From: Pseudomonadota bacterium
GTDB lineage: Bacteria > Myxococcota_A > UBA796 > SXON01
DNA length: 5,519 bases
Direction: 5' to 3'
Assembly (NCBI GenBank): GCA_005776735.1
Contig: SXOM01000209.1
Location: forward strand, 1-5,519
The notes beneath the pieces were generated by a model. The model saw nothing but the letters and a program-made list of their open reading frames with translations, was not told the DNA's origin and did no database searches. Both the position numbers and the translations under genes were made by a program. Shown here in pieces: positions 5,038-5,519 of this stretch (the stretch's first letter is position 1; every line of letters starts with the position of its first letter).

Positions 5038-5519
5038 ATGCTCCTCCTCCCCTCCCTGGCCCTCGCGGTCGACGGCACGGTCACGCTCCCGCTCACCGAC
5101 TGGACTTCGCTCCTGGACGCGGGCCAGTCGTCGGCGCAGCGCCCGGCCGCGCCGGTGCCGTGGTTGCAGGTGGATCGGGCGGTCGAGGGCAGCTTCGAAC
5201 GCGGCGTCTTCACCGGTACGCTCCGCACGACCGTCCGCGTGCTCCGGGCCGAGGAGGGCCTGCGCATCCCGGTCATCACCTCGGGGGTGTCGATCGCGCG
5301 CGTGGAGCTCGACGGGCACAGCACCGCGCTCTTGCCCGAAGGCGGCAACTACACCGTGGGCATCGTGACCGCCGGCGAGCACACCCTGCGCGTGGACTTC
5401 TTCCTGGGGCAGGAGGACGACCGGTTCGTCCGGCGGTTGGAGCTGCCGTTGCCGCCCTCCGGGCCCACGCGGGTGTCGGTGGTCGTGCCCGAAGTCGGCA
5501 TCGAAGCGACCCTGGAGAA
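5038..5519 (+). CDS. Unrecognised secreted beta-rich protein, 3' end outside window
   Basis: The first 160 residues of a gene that is open to the right edge. I do not recognise the family. It begins MLLLPSLALA, a very short hydrophobic signal peptide with a likely cleavage before VDG, so export is probable. After that come alternating hydrophobic/polar stretches with many Val, Thr and Leu residues, for example GTVTLPL near residue 13, FTGTLRTTVRVL near 59 and NYTVGIV near 104. These suggest a beta-sandwich. No cysteine, metal site, catalytic motif or transmembrane helix is visible in this part. The ATG with GAGG 4 nt upstream and the signal peptide decide the start. Codon use matches the neighbours, so the frame is convincing as coding. 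It is divergent from the GNAT gene, with its own upstream region. Confidence 0.75.
   Translation, partial: MLLLPSLALAVDGTVTLPLTDWTSLLDAGQSSAQRPAAPVPWLQVDRAVEGSFERGVFTGTLRTTVRVLRAEEGLRIPVITSGVSIARVELDGHSTALLPEGGNYTVGIVTAGEHTLRVDFFLGQEDDRFVRRLELPLPPSGPTRVSVVVPEVGIEATLE

Noticed and set aside
4660..5382. Minus-strand 240-codon open frame opposite the right-edge gene
   Set aside because: It overlaps both the GNAT gene in another frame and the right-edge gene on the other strand, and its translation is Arg/Ser-rich without domain features.

Overview
The window is very GC-rich DNA (well above two-thirds G+C by eye, with codon third positions almost all G or C). It carries GTG starts, short intergenic gaps and a lipoprotein that joins MopE-type metal-binding repeats to FG-GAP propeller repeats. 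That combination is common in Myxococcota and related former Deltaproteobacteria, so a myxobacterium-like genome is the best guess. This is an inference from composition and protein style; there is no rRNA or marker gene to confirm it.

Layout from left to right: (1) positions 1-116 hold no convincing gene but can fold into a long nested hairpin and contain a perfect 16-bp palindrome. (2) 117-1640, minus strand: an FAD-dependent oxidoreductase of the UDP-galactopyranose mutase / protoporphyrinogen oxidase-like fold. (3) A 72-bp divergent control region with small inverted and direct repeats. (4) 1713-2186, plus strand: a small secreted DUF2059 protein. (5) 2202-4295, minus strand: a 697-residue acidic lipoprotein with four Cys/Asp-rich MopE-like repeats followed by seven FG-GAP calcium-loop repeats. 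It is tail-to-tail with the DUF2059 gene, only 15 nt apart. (6) 4331-4882, minus strand: a RimJ/RimL-type GNAT acetyltransferase, 35 nt upstream of the lipoprotein gene and possibly co-transcribed with it. (7) A 155-bp divergent control region with an 8-bp inverted repeat and a 7-bp direct repeat spaced one helical turn apart. (8) 5038 to the right edge, plus strand: the start of an unrecognised, probably secreted, beta-rich protein that runs out of the window.

The genes do not form an obvious pathway. Three of the five products are predicted to be exported (DUF2059 protein, lipoprotein, right-edge protein), so the window looks like an envelope-related accessory or house-style region rather than a metabolic operon. 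I saw no tRNA, rRNA, CRISPR array, insertion sequence or transposase. I also found no clear sign of a new multi-gene system. The features most worth a second look are the 1-100 structured element and the regular cysteine spacing of the lipoprotein.
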